The notes beneath the pieces are model-generated. The model did no database searches, was not told the DNA's origin, and saw only the letters and a list, made by a program, of their open reading frames with translations. 64,000 nucleotides of DNA. Source: Dehalococcoidia bacterium (lineage in GTDB: Bacteria; Chloroflexota; Dehalococcoidia; E44-bin15). Both the position numbers and the translations under genes were made by a program. Positions 7,018 through 16,116 of this stretch are shown one piece after another (within the stretch, counting starts at the first letter, position 1; the number at the start of each line of letters is the position of its first letter). The DNA lies in contig DATKYK010000015.1 in assembly GCA_035528575.1 (NCBI GenBank), positions 1 to 64,000 of the forward strand. The letters run 5' to 3'.

Positions 7018-9336
7018 ATGGATAGCTATACTCGTAACAAGAGTGAAGGTATCCCCGCTAAGGCGAAGAGGGCAGAAGGGGCTCTGTGGGGGAGCGAGGA
7101 GCTTTACCGGACCATGTTTGAAACGGTCTCGGCATCCATGATGTTGATCGATAAGGACGGTCGAATAGTCGATGTCAGTACTTATCATGTATCCAGCATC
7201 GAAAAGGGTAAGATAGCTAGGGAGGACCTGGTGGGGGAGAACATTGTAACACACCCCACCGTTGTGGATGCCGGGCTTTCCGCTGAGTATAAGAGGGTGC
7301 TTGAAGGAGAGCCTTTTGAGCAAAAGGACGTGTATTTTCCCTCCTTAATGAGGGGGACTGATGGCTATTTCAACGTGAGAGGGGTACCCCTCTTCAAGGG
7401 CGATAATGTGATCGGTGCTATCATAACGCATGAGGAAATAACCGAGCGCAGGCGGGTGGAGGACACGCTGCGGGAGAGCGAGGCAAAGCTGCGCGTTATG
7501 TTTGAGTCCATTAGCGATGGGATAACCCTGACCGATTTGGAAGGCAATATTGTGGATCAAAATGGGGCAGCACTTAACATGTTCGGGTTCATTGGGAAGG
7601 AAGAAATTGTTGGGCAAAACGGACTTGAGCTTGTTGCTGAGAAAGACCGAACCAGGGCCAGGGAGAATAACAGGAGGATATTTACAGAGGGAAGTGGTGG
7701 TACCATAGAGTATACACTTCTGACTAAAGATGGGAGAGAATTCGAAGCCGAGTATAGCGGTGCTCTGGTACGTGATAGTGAGGGAAAGCCAGTGGGATTT
7801 ATAGGCGTGGCCAGGGACATCACCCGGCGCAAGCTGGCGGATAAGGCGCTTAGGGAGAGCGAGGAGAAGCTGCGCCGCTTCATGGACTCATCAACCGACT
7901 TCTACACCATCTGGGATTCAGAGCTAAACCTGATTGATCTCAATGAGGCCTGCTTGAAGTATCCGTTGGTTAATCTTCCCCATGGGGCTAAGAAAGAGGA
8001 CTTCACAGGGAAAAACATGCTGGAGCTGGAACCCGGTGTTAAGCAGAGAGGCAGATATGACCAGTACCTGGAGGTTATAAGGACAGGGAAGCCCTTCATC
8101 GCGGAGGACGTTATTCCTCGTCCCAACTTTGGTGATGTATATTTGGAGGTGAGGACTTTCAAGGTAGGCGATGGCCTGGGCATCGTTACCGAAGATATAA
8201 CCGAGCGCAAGCATTCAGAGGAAGCGCTGCGTCAGTCAGAGAGGCTGAGGGCATTGGGTGAGATGGCTGCTGGGATGGCTCACGATTTCAACAACATCCT
8301 GGCCATCATCCTGGGCCGAGCACAGCTGGCTCTGCAGGATGTGGAGGATGACAAGCTGAGGAAGGGCATCCAGGTTATCGAGCAGACCGCCATCGACGCA
8401 GCTATAACGGTGCGCCGCCTCCGTGACTTCGCCGGGGCCAAGGTGGGGCGCGCTTTCGAGGTAGTGGACCTGAATCGACTGGTGGAGGGTGCCTTGCAGA
8501 TGGTGGAACCCCGTCGAATGGAGATGGTGGAGACGGGGGGTGTAAAGATAGAGATAGGGGCTGATCTGAATGAGGTACCTCCTGTGTCGGGCAACGACGC
8601 TGAGTTGAGGGAGGCGCTGGTCAATATCATCTTCAATGCCATGGATGCCATGCCCGAGGGGGGAAAGATCACAGTTAAGAGCGAGCAGGAGGATAGCCTG
8701 GTGGTTCTTTCGGTTAGCGATACCGGCATGGGCATGCCTGAGGGGGTAAAGGAAAGGATATTCGATCCCTTTTTCACCACCAGGGCTCCCCATGGCACCG
8801 GATTGGGGCTCAGTGTGACCTATGGAATTATTACCAGGCACGGTGGGAGCATCGATGTTGAGAGCGCGCAGGGGGAAGGCACCACCCTTTATATCAGGTT
8901 ACCCGTGGCCGAGGGAGTGGAGGGGAAGCGGAGTCCGGAGGGTAAGCCTGCCGTTATCAATGGTGCTAAGATACTTCTGGTTGATGATGACGCGGAGGTA
9001 AGTGACGTTCTGGGGCTCATGCTCCAGCAGCTTGGTTGCAAGGTTAGGGTAGCTAGCAGCGGGAAGGAGGCGCTTCGCGCCTTTAAGCGTGGGGATTACG
9101 GGCTGGTAATCGCTGACCTGGGGATGCCTGACATGTCTGGGAGGGATGTTGCGAGGGCAGTTAAGGGTGCAAGGCCGGAGACGCCGGTGATACTGATCAC
9201 GGGGTGGGGGGTGCAGGTAGGCCTGAAGGAACTGCCGGAAATCGATGGGGTAATTGAAAAGCCCTTTAGCAAAGATGCACTCTCAGCGCAAATAGCCAAG
9301 CTGCTGCATACCGGTAATCGCGCGGGGATTGGATGA
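7018..9336 (+). CDS. PAS-domain hybrid histidine kinase with C-terminal receiver
   Basis: About 772 residues from ATG 7018 (AGGAAG ribosome site 7 bases upstream; the GTG at 7000 has none). Three PAS domains (starting roughly at 25, 155 and 285) end in ITERR/ITRRK/ITERK motifs. A HisKA domain has the phospho-His in GMAAGMAHDFNNILAIILGR, and the HATPase_c domain has an N-box (NIIFNAMDAMP), G1 (VSDTGMGMP), F-box (FDPFFTT) and G2 (GTGLGLSVTYG). The C-terminal receiver has VDDDAEVS, phospho-acceptor Asp in IADLGMPD, and Lys in IEKPF. No transmembrane helix is seen, so it is a cytosolic sensor. The likely output is phosphotransfer to its own receiver and perhaps to the HTH-receiver protein upstream. 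Confidence 0.93.
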   Translation: MDSYTRNKSEGIPAKAKRAEGALWGSEELYRTMFETVSASMMLIDKDGRIVDVSTYHVSSIEKGKIAREDLVGENIVTHPTVVDAGLSAEYKRVLEGEPFEQKDVYFPSLMRGTDGYFNVRGVPLFKGDNVIGAIITHEEITERRRVEDTLRESEAKLRVMFESISDGITLTDLEGNIVDQNGAALNMFGFIGKEEIVGQNGLELVAEKDRTRARENNRRIFTEGSGGTIEYTLLTKDGREFEAEYSGALVRDSEGKPVGFIGVARDITRRKLADKALRESEEKLRRFMDSSTDFYTIWDSELNLIDLNEACLKYPLVNLPHGAKKEDFTGKNMLELEPGVKQRGRYDQYLEVIRTGKPFIAEDVIPRPNFGDVYLEVRTFKVGDGLGIVTEDITERKHSEEALRQSERLRALGEMAAGMAHDFNNILAIILGRAQLALQDVEDDKLRKGIQVIEQTAIDAAITVRRLRDFAGAKVGRAFEVVDLNRLVEGALQMVEPRRMEMVETGGVKIEIGADLNEVPPVSGNDAELREALVNIIFNAMDAMPEGGKITVKSEQEDSLVVLSVSDTGMGMPEGVKERIFDPFFTTRAPHGTGLGLSVTYGIITRHGGSIDVESAQGEGTTLYIRLPVAEGVEGKRSPEGKPAVINGAKILLVDDDAEVSDVLGLMLQQLGCKVRVASSGKEALRAFKRGDYGLVIADLGMPDMSGRDVARAVKGARPETPVILITGWGVQVGLKELPEIDGVIEKPFSKDALSAQIAKLLHTGNRAGIG

Positions 9337-9370
9337 AGGTAGACACCACGCAGGGTGCTATCACGCCCTA

Positions 9371-9512
9371 GAAGAACCTGTTGCACAGAGCAGGAGCTTA
9401 AATAAATTCCCTCACTAGGCTGCTAAAATCGCTATCTTAATGGCTCCACCATTATTTATGGGCTTAAGATAAGCTTTCCAATGGGCCTAAATACCCCACT
9501 ATAATGAGAAGG
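9371..9512 (-). repeat. Dispersed ~142 bp intergenic repeat, copy A
   Basis: The minus strand here matches 29349-29491 of the plus strand over nearly its whole length. Shared blocks include AGGCCCATTGGAAAGCTTAT followed by CTTAA, GCCTAGTGAGGG, and TGTGCA followed by CAGG. It contains no ORF and lies between the hybrid kinase and the tubulin-like gene. Confidence 0.8.
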
Positions 9513-9588
9513 TAATGTTTACTAACCAAGCCCGGAAGGCGAGCTCATAATATATGAGGCGCTTCTATAGCTAAGCTGACGGGGAGAG

Positions 9589-10764
9589 CTACAACAGGGA
9601 GGGCACACCCTCCGCGGCTTTGGTAAGCTCCATAAGCCTCTCCTCGGCATCCTTTTGCCTCTTCTTCATCATGGAGGATGATTTGGTTACTTGTTTATAA
9701 AGCTCCTTAACCCTTGATACATCTCTAAGCTGGGATAGAATAACCGTTACCGTTAAATCGCTCCTGTTTCTGGGATAGTCGCCACTTCTGAGCACGGCAT
9801 CGCATGCCCTATTCCTTATAATCTCACCCATCTCTCTTACCATGGCCACATTCATCTCCCTGGCTGGAGCGGAGACCAGATACAGAGCCTTTCCCGCATC
9901 ACTGGGGTCACAGCCTACGGAAAGCTCATACATTGCCTGATCGAGGGCCTCTAAACCCTTCATGGTTTCTTTCCCCTTTTTCCTGAAGCTTCGAGTCCTT
10001 TCTATGGGTAGCCTAATTGACCGCAGCGCGGAAGTACCTATACCTATCGCGGACCAGCCCTCTAACGTCTCCATTATGTCACCCGAGTCGACAGTCCTTG
10101 CTCCAATATGCTTTCGGCTTACCTCCTCACCGGCGCAGAGTAAATCGAAGAAGGGAGCCACTATTTCTTGGTTGATTCTTTCCATATGATTTACCAGGCT
10201 GACATCTTTTTTGAGGAACCGCTCGTTGTCAGCAAGAAATACTGCATCGGCAACCGAGTGGGCCGATTTAATGCAGGTGGCGGTATTGAAGACGCACCTT
10301 TCCTCCGAGGTTTCTTCGTGGATAAAAGGAAGCACGACGAGGGCATAAACCGGCTTATCCGGGTATCTTTCCTTCAGCAAATCGCACATTATAGGCAATG
10401 CCCCTGAGCCGGTGCCTCCGGCGGCGCCGGCAGTGAGTAAAAAGGCATCCGTCTCATAAAACCTCGGCCCACTCCTTACCGCGTCCAGCACCTTGTAGCC
10501 ATCCCATTTTGCCAGCGCTGCTCCCACCTCATTTATCTTGCCTACCCCGTGGCCGAAGGTTCTTCCACCCCCGATAATAAGGCGATGATGGAAATCAGAC
10601 TTTATGGTTTTCAGTCCGGCAAGGTCGGCTTGATCGGTATTTACCGCATAGGCGCCGTTGATTATCTGGATATGTCGATGAGACCGCGCCTTCCTGCCCA
10701 TCCTTGCGAACTCATCAGCGATTCTACTGCCACACTGTCCCAATCCAACAACAACAAGCTTCAT
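9589..10764 (-). CDS. Tubulin/FtsZ superfamily GTPase
   Basis: The 391-residue protein starts MKLVVVGLGQCGSRIADEFA, a Rossmann-like GTP-binding start. It carries the tubulin signature in TAGAAGGTGSGALPIM (about residue 112) and a T7-like segment (VDSGDIMETLEGWSAIGIG) that aligns with the FtsZ catalytic loop and keeps its acidic residues. The family is known to bind GTP and polymerise. This member differs from canonical division FtsZ in its start, its C-terminus (Lys-rich helix, no conserved FtsZ tail) and its lack of ftsA or mur neighbours, so it is better called an FtsZ-like or CetZ-like paralogue. It is monocistronic with its own promoter. A cytoskeletal, cell-shape or membrane-remodelling role is inference. 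Confidence 0.8.
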   Translation of the reverse strand: MKLVVVGLGQCGSRIADEFARMGRKARSHRHIQIINGAYAVNTDQADLAGLKTIKSDFHHRLIIGGGRTFGHGVGKINEVGAALAKWDGYKVLDAVRSGPRFYETDAFLLTAGAAGGTGSGALPIMCDLLKERYPDKPVYALVVLPFIHEETSEERCVFNTATCIKSAHSVADAVFLADNERFLKKDVSLVNHMERINQEIVAPFFDLLCAGEEVSRKHIGARTVDSGDIMETLEGWSAIGIGTSALRSIRLPIERTRSFRKKGKETMKGLEALDQAMYELSVGCDPSDAGKALYLVSAPAREMNVAMVREMGEIIRNRACDAVLRSGDYPRNRSDLTVTVILSQLRDVSRVKELYKQVTKSSSMMKKRQKDAEERLMELTKAAEGVPSLL

Positions 10765-10808
10765 TTAATGCCTCTCTTTCTTTAAATATATCTCCTCGAT
10801 TGTGCGGA

Positions 10809-10838
10809 AGTTTATCATGTTATTACTATCCCTGTCAA
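10809..10838 (-). promoter_or_regulatory. Promoter of the tubulin-like gene
   Basis: On the minus strand TTGACA (10838-10833) and TAAACT (10814-10809) are 18 bases apart, upstream of the ATG at 10764, which has a GAGAGG ribosome site. Confidence 0.6.
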
Positions 10839-10946
10839 CCCTAATTGACAAGCGGAGGTCGAGATTTCCCCCCGAGGCTGACAGGTCGGCCGACACTTCG
10901 GCCTAAATCGGGGTAAGAGTTTAAGTACTGGAAGCATAAAGAGGTA

Positions 10947-10975
10947 TTGACAGGAAGCAGATAGGTCTTCATAAT
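10947..10975 (+). promoter_or_regulatory. Promoter of the trp T-box transcript
   Basis: TTGACA (10947-10952), a 17-base spacer and CATAAT (10970-10975) precede the T-box leader by about 10-15 bases. Confidence 0.7.
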
Positions 10976-10984
10976 AGTGAACAG

Positions 10985-11320
10985 GAAAACATAATATAGA
11001 AAAGGCTAGGAACAAGACTAGTACGCCTCAAGGCGAGGCCCAGAGAGTCGGGGGAAGCTGGAAACCCGATGCCGGCGCTGGGGGGGAATGGCCTTGGGAG
11101 CCTCAAACCGAAAACGCTATCTAGCGAGAGTAGGCTTTGACGGAGAGGGCACCGTTATCAGAGCCCAGGGTATCCCTCGATGTAGGCCGAGTTTTTTTCG
11201 CCTCGGGGCGTACCTGATAGAGATACCCCGGTTCAGGCCGAAGTGTCGGCCCCGGGGTAATAAGGGTGGCACCGCGTGGTTTAACCTTCGTCCCTTAAAG
11301 GGCGAAGGTTTTTTCGTGTT
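10985..11320 (+). promoter_or_regulatory. T-box riboswitch sensing uncharged tRNA-Trp
   Basis: The leader has AGAGAGTCGGGG and GCTGGAAACCCGA (AG-bulge region of stem I). The specifier position GGGAATGGCC carries UGG at 11089-11091, the Trp codon. The T-box proper is AATAAGGGTGGCACCGCG (11259-11276), and an intrinsic terminator ends the leader. The TGGC in the antiterminator bulge would pair with an acceptor end GCCA, consistent with the G discriminator usual in bacterial tRNA-Trp. The leader is longer than usual because a GC-rich palindromic segment (about 11185-11255) lies between stem I and the antiterminator. It controls trpEGDCFBA by transcription antitermination. Confidence 0.93.
11285..11314 (+). 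terminator. T-box intrinsic terminator
   Basis: CCTTCGTCCC (11285-11294), a short loop and GGGCGAAGG (11300-11308) form the stem, followed by six T's. It is mutually exclusive with the T-box antiterminator. Confidence 0.9.
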
Positions 11321-11365
11321 AAAAGGGAGCCCAGTATTCCCTACGGGGGTCTGGGGGTGTCCCCC

Positions 11366-11422
11366 AGCTTTAAAAGTCCCCCAAGATTGGGGGATTAGGG
11401 GGTTGATTGAGACTATTTCAGC
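11366..11422 (+). repeat. 57 bp dispersed repeat, copy 1 (between T-box and trpE)
   Basis: Nearly identical, in inverse orientation, to 24669-24726. The core includes AGTCCCCCAAGATTGGGGG and GGTTGATTGAGACTATTT. It contains a CCCCCAATCTTGGGGG palindrome. It lies between the attenuator and the first structural gene. Confidence 0.85.
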
Positions 11423-11546
11423 CATCTCTTTAAATAAGATATGGGAAATGGTCTAACCTTCCTATAGGAGTACCATTTATGAAATCGATTTATATAGTAA
11501 GAATAGTAGCGAGAAACGACTTGTTTCAGTTTAAAGGGCTGTAGAA

Positions 11547-12998
11547 ATGTACTATCCAACACTTAGCGAGGTCAGAAAACTGAAGAGGCTTGGTAACCTG
11601 GTGCCGATATATCGTGAGATCGTTGCCGACCTGGAGACACCGGTCTCCGCCTATTTAAAGACCGCTCGCAGCCCGTATTCCTTCCTCCTGGAGAGCGTCG
11701 AAGGCGGGGAGCGATTGGCACGCTACAGCTTTATCGGCACTGAGCCCTACCTCGTGCTCAGGGGAGGTGAGGAAGGGGTTGACCCCTTGCTTTCAATAGC
11801 AAGGGAGCTGGACAGATACAGATTGGTTTCCGTTCCCGGCCTGCCCCCCTTCCACGGCGGGGCTGTGGGCTACCTGGCTTATGAGACGGCGAGACACTTC
11901 GAGGAGCTGTCCACCCCGGATGCTGACCCACTGAGACTGGCGGAGTCCCTTTTTATGTTTGCCGATAGTGTGCTCGTCTTCGATCACCTCACACACAAGA
12001 TAAAGGTGGTGAGTCACGTTCACCTCGATGACGGCGACGTGGCGGAGGCATATAGTAGGGCGGTTAAACGGATCGATTCTCTGGTGGAGAGGCTGGAGCA
12101 ACCGCTCAGGCAGGAAAGGAGCCCCCACCGGGTGCCACCTCCCCCTTCTCCTGCTACTCCCCAGCACCCCGTCTCATCCAATCTCTCCAGGGCCGAATTC
12201 GAGGCAAGGGTCGCTCAGGCTAAGGAATACATCGCTGCCGGCGAGATCATTCAGGTAGTGCTATCGCAGCGGCTTAGCAAGGCTACCACTGCCGCTCCCT
12301 TCGACATCTATCGGGCGCTGCGGAGCATCAACCCATCGCCCTATATGTATCACCTCCACCTTGACGACTGCGATATCATCGGCGCCTCGCCGGAGCTTCT
12401 GGTAAGGGTGGAGGAGGGGGTGGTTTCCACACATCCCATCGCAGGAACGCGCCCCCGGGGGGCTGATACTGCAAAAGACCAGGCTCTGGAACAGGATCTC
12501 AAAGGGGACGAGAAGGAATGTGCCGAGCACGTCATGCTGCTCGATCTGGGGCGAAACGACATCGGGCGGGTGGCGGAGCCGGGCACGGTTGAGGTTACCC
12601 AGGTCATGGATGTGGAGCGCTACTCCCATGTGATGCACCTGGTGTCTCATGTGCAGGGGAGGCTGAAGGGAGGTCTAACACAGTTCGATGCGCTCAGAGC
12701 ATGTTTCCCCGCCGGCACGGTCTCAGGCGCTCCCAAGATACGTGCCATGGAGATCATTGCCGAGCTTGAGCCCGACAAGCGGGGCCCCTATGCCGGAGCG
12801 GTGGGGTACTTCAGCTTTTCGGGCAATCTCGATACGGCCATCACCATTCGCACCATCGTGATGGTCGCGGGCACCGCCTACGTGCAGGCAGGATGCGGTA
12901 TCGTCGCCGACAGTGTCCCCGAGCGCGAGTATGAGGAGAGCATGAATAAGGCGCAGGCCCTCATTAAGGCCATCGAGCAGGCGGAGGGGGTATCCTAA
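11547..12998 (+). CDS. trpE: Anthranilate synthase component I
   Basis: The 483-residue protein catalyses chorismate to anthranilate with TrpG-supplied ammonia. The N-terminal domain has the SYSFLLES-type feedback site ([20 protein letters not shown]). The C-terminal chorismate-binding domain has [54 protein letters not shown] and [15 protein letters not shown]. Length is normal. It is the first gene behind the T-box; its stop and the trpG start are two bases apart, implying coupled translation. Confidence 0.96.
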   Translation: MYYPTLSEVRKLKRLGNLVPIYREIVADLETPVSAYLKTARSPYSFLLESVEGGERLARYSFIGTEPYLVLRGGEEGVDPLLSIARELDRYRLVSVPGLPPFHGGAVGYLAYETARHFEELSTPDADPLRLAESLFMFADSVLVFDHLTHKIKVVSHVHLDDGDVAEAYSRAVKRIDSLVERLEQPLRQERSPHRVPPPPSPATPQHPVSSNLSRAEFEARVAQAKEYIAAGEIIQVVLSQRLSKATTAAPFDIYRALRSINPSPYMYHLHLDDCDIIGASPELLVRVEEGVVSTHPIAGTRPRGADTAKDQALEQDLKGDEKECAEHVMLLDLGRNDIGRVAEPGTVEVTQVMDVERYSHVMHLVSHVQGRLKGGLTQFDALRACFPAGTVSGAPKIRAMEIIAELEPDKRGPYAGAVGYFSFSGNLDTAITIRTIVMVAGTAYVQAGCGIVADSVPEREYEESMNKAQALIKAIEQAEGVS

Positions 12999-13000
12999 AG

Positions 13001-13582
13001 ATGCTGTTGCTTATCGATAACTATGACAGCTTCACCTATAACCTCTTTCAGTACCTCTGTGAACTGGGAGAGGAGGTTCACGTGGCGCGAAACGATAAAA
13101 TAACCATCGCCGAGATCGGGAAGCTCTCGCCCCAGCACATCGTGATCTCTCCGGGGCCGGGCACCCCGGACCGCGCCGGCATCTCCAATGATGTCATTCG
13201 CCACTTCGGTCCCGATATCCCAATCCTGGGTGTTTGCCTGGGGCACCAGTGCGTTGGATACAGCTACGGAGCGGTCGTGACGCGGGCGGGCGAGATCAAG
13301 CACGGCAAGTCCTCACTGATCCATCACGATGGCCGGGGGGTGCTTGAGGGGCTACCCAATCCCTTCACCGCTATCCGCTATCACTCCCTGGCGGTGATGA
13401 GAGACGGCCTACCCGACTGCCTGGAGGTGACCGCCTGGACGGATAGTGGTATTATTATGGGACTCAGGCACCGGGAGTATCCGGTGGAGGGGGTTCAATT
13501 CCACCCCGAATCCATCATGACCGAGGTGGGCAAGGATATACTGAGGAATTTCTTGAGAAAGGAGAATCCCGTCCATGATTAA
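13001..13582 (+). CDS. trpG: Anthranilate synthase component II (glutamine amidotransferase)
   Basis: A 193-residue class I glutamine amidotransferase: N-terminal [32 protein letters not shown], nucleophile Cys in LGVCLGHQC, and catalytic His/Glu in [10 protein letters not shown]. It releases ammonia from glutamine for TrpE. It is a free-standing subunit, not fused to TrpE or TrpD. Its 3' end overlaps trpD by 8 bases. Confidence 0.95.
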   Translation: MLLLIDNYDSFTYNLFQYLCELGEEVHVARNDKITIAEIGKLSPQHIVISPGPGTPDRAGISNDVIRHFGPDIPILGVCLGHQCVGYSYGAVVTRAGEIKHGKSSLIHHDGRGVLEGLPNPFTAIRYHSLAVMRDGLPDCLEVTAWTDSGIIMGLRHREYPVEGVQFHPESIMTEVGKDILRNFLRKENPVHD

Positions 13583-14585
13583 AGAAGCTATCGATATTCT
13601 AGTTTCAGGAAACTCGCTCACAATGGAGCAGGCGGCGGACGTGATGAAGGAGATAATGGACGGGGAGGCGACGCCGGCCCAGTTCGGTTCTTTCGTCACC
13701 GCGCTCAGGCTCAAGGGGGAGACGGTGGAGGAGATCGCCGGCATGGCACGGGTGATGCGGGAGAAGTCGGTCCCCGTATCCGTGTCCGGGCCGCTGGTAG
13801 ACACCTGCGGTACGGGGGGCGACGCCTCGAAGACTTTCAACATCTCCACAACCGCCGCCTTCGTTGTCGCCGGCGCCGGGCTCAAGGTGGCCAAGCACGG
13901 CAACCGCGGGATGAGCAGCGGCTGCGGTAGCGCCGACGTGCTGGATGCGCTGGGGGTCAAGATCGAGCTGGGCGCGCCAGAGGTCGAGAAGTGCCTCGAG
14001 GATATAGGCATTGGCTTCATGTTCGCTCCTGTCTTTCACCCGGCGATGAAGTACGCCGCCCCCTCTCGGAGAGAGATCGGCATCCGTACTGTGTTCAACA
14101 TCCTGGGCCCGATGACCAACCCCGCCGGCGCACAATCACAGCTGTTGGGGGTGTTCGAGGAGTCTCTTGTGATGAAGATGGCCCAGGTGCTGTGCATCCT
14201 TGGCTGCCAGCACGCCCTGGTGGTGCACGGCGAGGATGGCCTGGACGAGATCACCCTGGGGGGGAAAACCACGGTCTGCGAGCTGAAGGGGGAAGAGATT
14301 TCCAGATACTACATAGACCCGGAGGACTTCGGCTTCCCCAGGACCGGCCTATCGAGCCTGAGGGGAGGGCCACCACAGGAGAACGCCGATATACTGAGGC
14401 GCGTTCTGCGTGGCGAGAAAGGGCCCTACCGCGATATCGTGCTGGTGAACGCCGCAGCGACGCTGGTCGCCGGCGATTTGGCCAAAGACCTTGAAAAGGG
14501 CGTCCGGCTAGCCTCGGAGGCGATAGACAGCGGCAGGGCGATGGAGAAGCTCGAGGGGCTGATTACCCTCAGCCAGCAAATTTAA
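13575..14585 (+). CDS. trpD: Anthranilate phosphoribosyltransferase
   Basis: The 336-residue enzyme joins anthranilate and PRPP to phosphoribosylanthranilate. Signatures are the PRPP loop [38 protein letters not shown], the anthranilate-site [20 protein letters not shown] and [12 protein letters not shown]. The start overlaps the end of trpG. A 95-base gap follows before trpC, the largest gap in the operon apart from the 70 bases before trpA. Confidence 0.96.
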   Translation: MIKEAIDILVSGNSLTMEQAADVMKEIMDGEATPAQFGSFVTALRLKGETVEEIAGMARVMREKSVPVSVSGPLVDTCGTGGDASKTFNISTTAAFVVAGAGLKVAKHGNRGMSSGCGSADVLDALGVKIELGAPEVEKCLEDIGIGFMFAPVFHPAMKYAAPSRREIGIRTVFNILGPMTNPAGAQSQLLGVFEESLVMKMAQVLCILGCQHALVVHGEDGLDEITLGGKTTVCELKGEEISRYYIDPEDFGFPRTGLSSLRGGPPQENADILRRVLRGEKGPYRDIVLVNAAATLVAGDLAKDLEKGVRLASEAIDSGRAMEKLEGLITLSQQI

Positions 14586-14680
14586 TAACCTCGTTCGCAG
14601 CACACACGATGGCAATTTCAAGCCCCCTATCATAGAAAAGGACAATAGCCCTATAGTAGCTTCCGTTAAAGGTCGAAAGA

Positions 14681-15448
14681 ATGATTTTGGATGAGATCGT
14701 TGAGGCAAAAGCAGAGGAACTGACGAAGCGAAAGCAAGATATGCCCCTGTCTGCGCTGGAGAAACTCGGCTTAAAAGGTTCGAAAAAGGATTTCGCCGCC
14801 GCGCTGAAGGGGGATGATATCCGGCTAATCGCCGAGGTCAAGATGGCCTCTCCATCGCGTGGGGTGCTCCGCACCGACCTCGACCCGGTTAAATTGGCCC
14901 GGATCTATGCCCAGAACGGCGCCGCTGCCATATCGGTGCTGACCGAGGAGAGATACTTCGGGGGCAGCCTGGAGCATCTTGCGGCTATCGGAGAGGCAAT
15001 GGATAATATCCCGCTACTCAGAAAGGACTTCATATTCGATCCCTATCAGGTATATGAATCCCGCGCCGGCGGCGCCTCTGCCCTGCTCCTCATCGTCGCC
15101 ATCCTGAGCGATAGCGAGCTATCGGAGCTCCTCTCCCTGAGCCATGAGCTTGGCCTCATGTGCTTGGTGGAGGTGCATAACCAGGCAGAGCTGGAGCGAG
15201 CCATCATGAGCGGGGCACAAATAATCGGCATCAACAACCGTGACCTCAAGACCTTTGCCGTTGACCTGGAAACCACCAGGCGGTTGCGCCCGCTTATCCC
15301 CCAAGACCGCATCGTGGTCAGCGAGAGTGGAATAAAAGATAGAGGGGATGTGCAGAAGTTGCGGCAATGGGGGGTAGACGCCATGCTCGTCGGTGAGGCG
15401 CTGGTAACTGCCGGCGATATTGATAAAAAGGTGAAGGAGCTTCTATGA
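14681..15448 (+). CDS. trpC: Indole-3-glycerol-phosphate synthase
   Basis: A 255-residue TIM barrel converting CdRP to indole-3-glycerol phosphate. Catalytic Lys in AEVKMASPSRG and in LLRKDFIFDPYQVYE; Glu in ISVLTEERYFGGS; INNRDLKTF and VSESGIKDR form the phosphate site. It overlaps trpF by 4 bases (ATGA). Confidence 0.95.
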   Translation: MILDEIVEAKAEELTKRKQDMPLSALEKLGLKGSKKDFAAALKGDDIRLIAEVKMASPSRGVLRTDLDPVKLARIYAQNGAAAISVLTEERYFGGSLEHLAAIGEAMDNIPLLRKDFIFDPYQVYESRAGGASALLLIVAILSDSELSELLSLSHELGLMCLVEVHNQAELERAIMSGAQIIGINNRDLKTFAVDLETTRRLRPLIPQDRIVVSESGIKDRGDVQKLRQWGVDAMLVGEALVTAGDIDKKVKELL

Positions 15449-16116
15449 CCAGGGTAAAGATTTGCGGTATCACCCAAACCGCCCATGCCCTGGCGGCAGC
15501 GGATGCCGGGGCGGACTTCATCGGGCTGGTATTCGCCCCGTCCAAACGGCTGGTAGATGTGGAGCAGGCTAAGGAGATAGTGGAGGCGGTTAAGAGGCAT
15601 GGAGAGAGAAAAGTCCTGACGGTAGGCGTATTCGTGAACGCCCCGGCCGCTGAGGTTAACCGCATCGCGGAATACTGCGGCCTCGATCGGGTGCAACTGA
15701 GCGGCGATGAGCCCTGGGATTACCTAAGAGACATCGAAAGGCCGGTTATAAAGGCGGTCAGGGTGAGAAGAGGGCAGAGCAGCCAGGATATCCTCGCCGA
15801 GCTGGCGCCTGGCTACCAGATGCTGGGGGCTGATCTTATCTGCCTGCTGGACTGCCATGTTGCCGGGAGCTACGGGGGCAGCGGGAAAGCCTTCCAATGG
15901 AGGGTGGCACAGGAGGCAGCACAAAGGTTCCCGGTGATTATGGCCGGCGGCCTCTCCGCGCAGAACGTGGGCGAGGCGGTGAGACTGACCCGACCCTGGG
16001 GAGTGGATGTCTCCAGCAGTGTAGAGATCGAGGGAGTAAAGGACATCTTGAGGATCAAGGCATTTATTGAGGCGGTGCGTAAGGCTGACCGAGTGCTGGT
16101 AGAGAAGCTAACATGA
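15445..16116 (+). CDS. trpF: Phosphoribosylanthranilate isomerase
   Basis: The 223-residue TIM barrel has the catalytic Cys in VKICGITQ, the GLVFAPSKR loop, the catalytic Asp in [28 protein letters not shown] and GVDVSSSVE. It performs the Amadori rearrangement of PRA to CdRP. It overlaps its neighbours on both sides by 4 bases, so translation is probably coupled along trpC-F-B. Confidence 0.94.
   Translation: MTRVKICGITQTAHALAAADAGADFIGLVFAPSKRLVDVEQAKEIVEAVKRHGERKVLTVGVFVNAPAAEVNRIAEYCGLDRVQLSGDEPWDYLRDIERPVIKAVRVRRGQSSQDILAELAPGYQMLGADLICLLDCHVAGSYGGSGKAFQWRVAQEAAQRFPVIMAGGLSAQNVGEAVRLTRPWGVDVSSSVEIEGVKDILRIKAFIEAVRKADRVLVEKLT

Noticed and set aside
11088-11456. A 122-codon plus-strand ORF and an overlapping minus-strand ORF before trpE.
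   Set aside because: They span the T-box, terminator and a dispersed repeat; the conserved RNA explains the sequence and the peptides look random.
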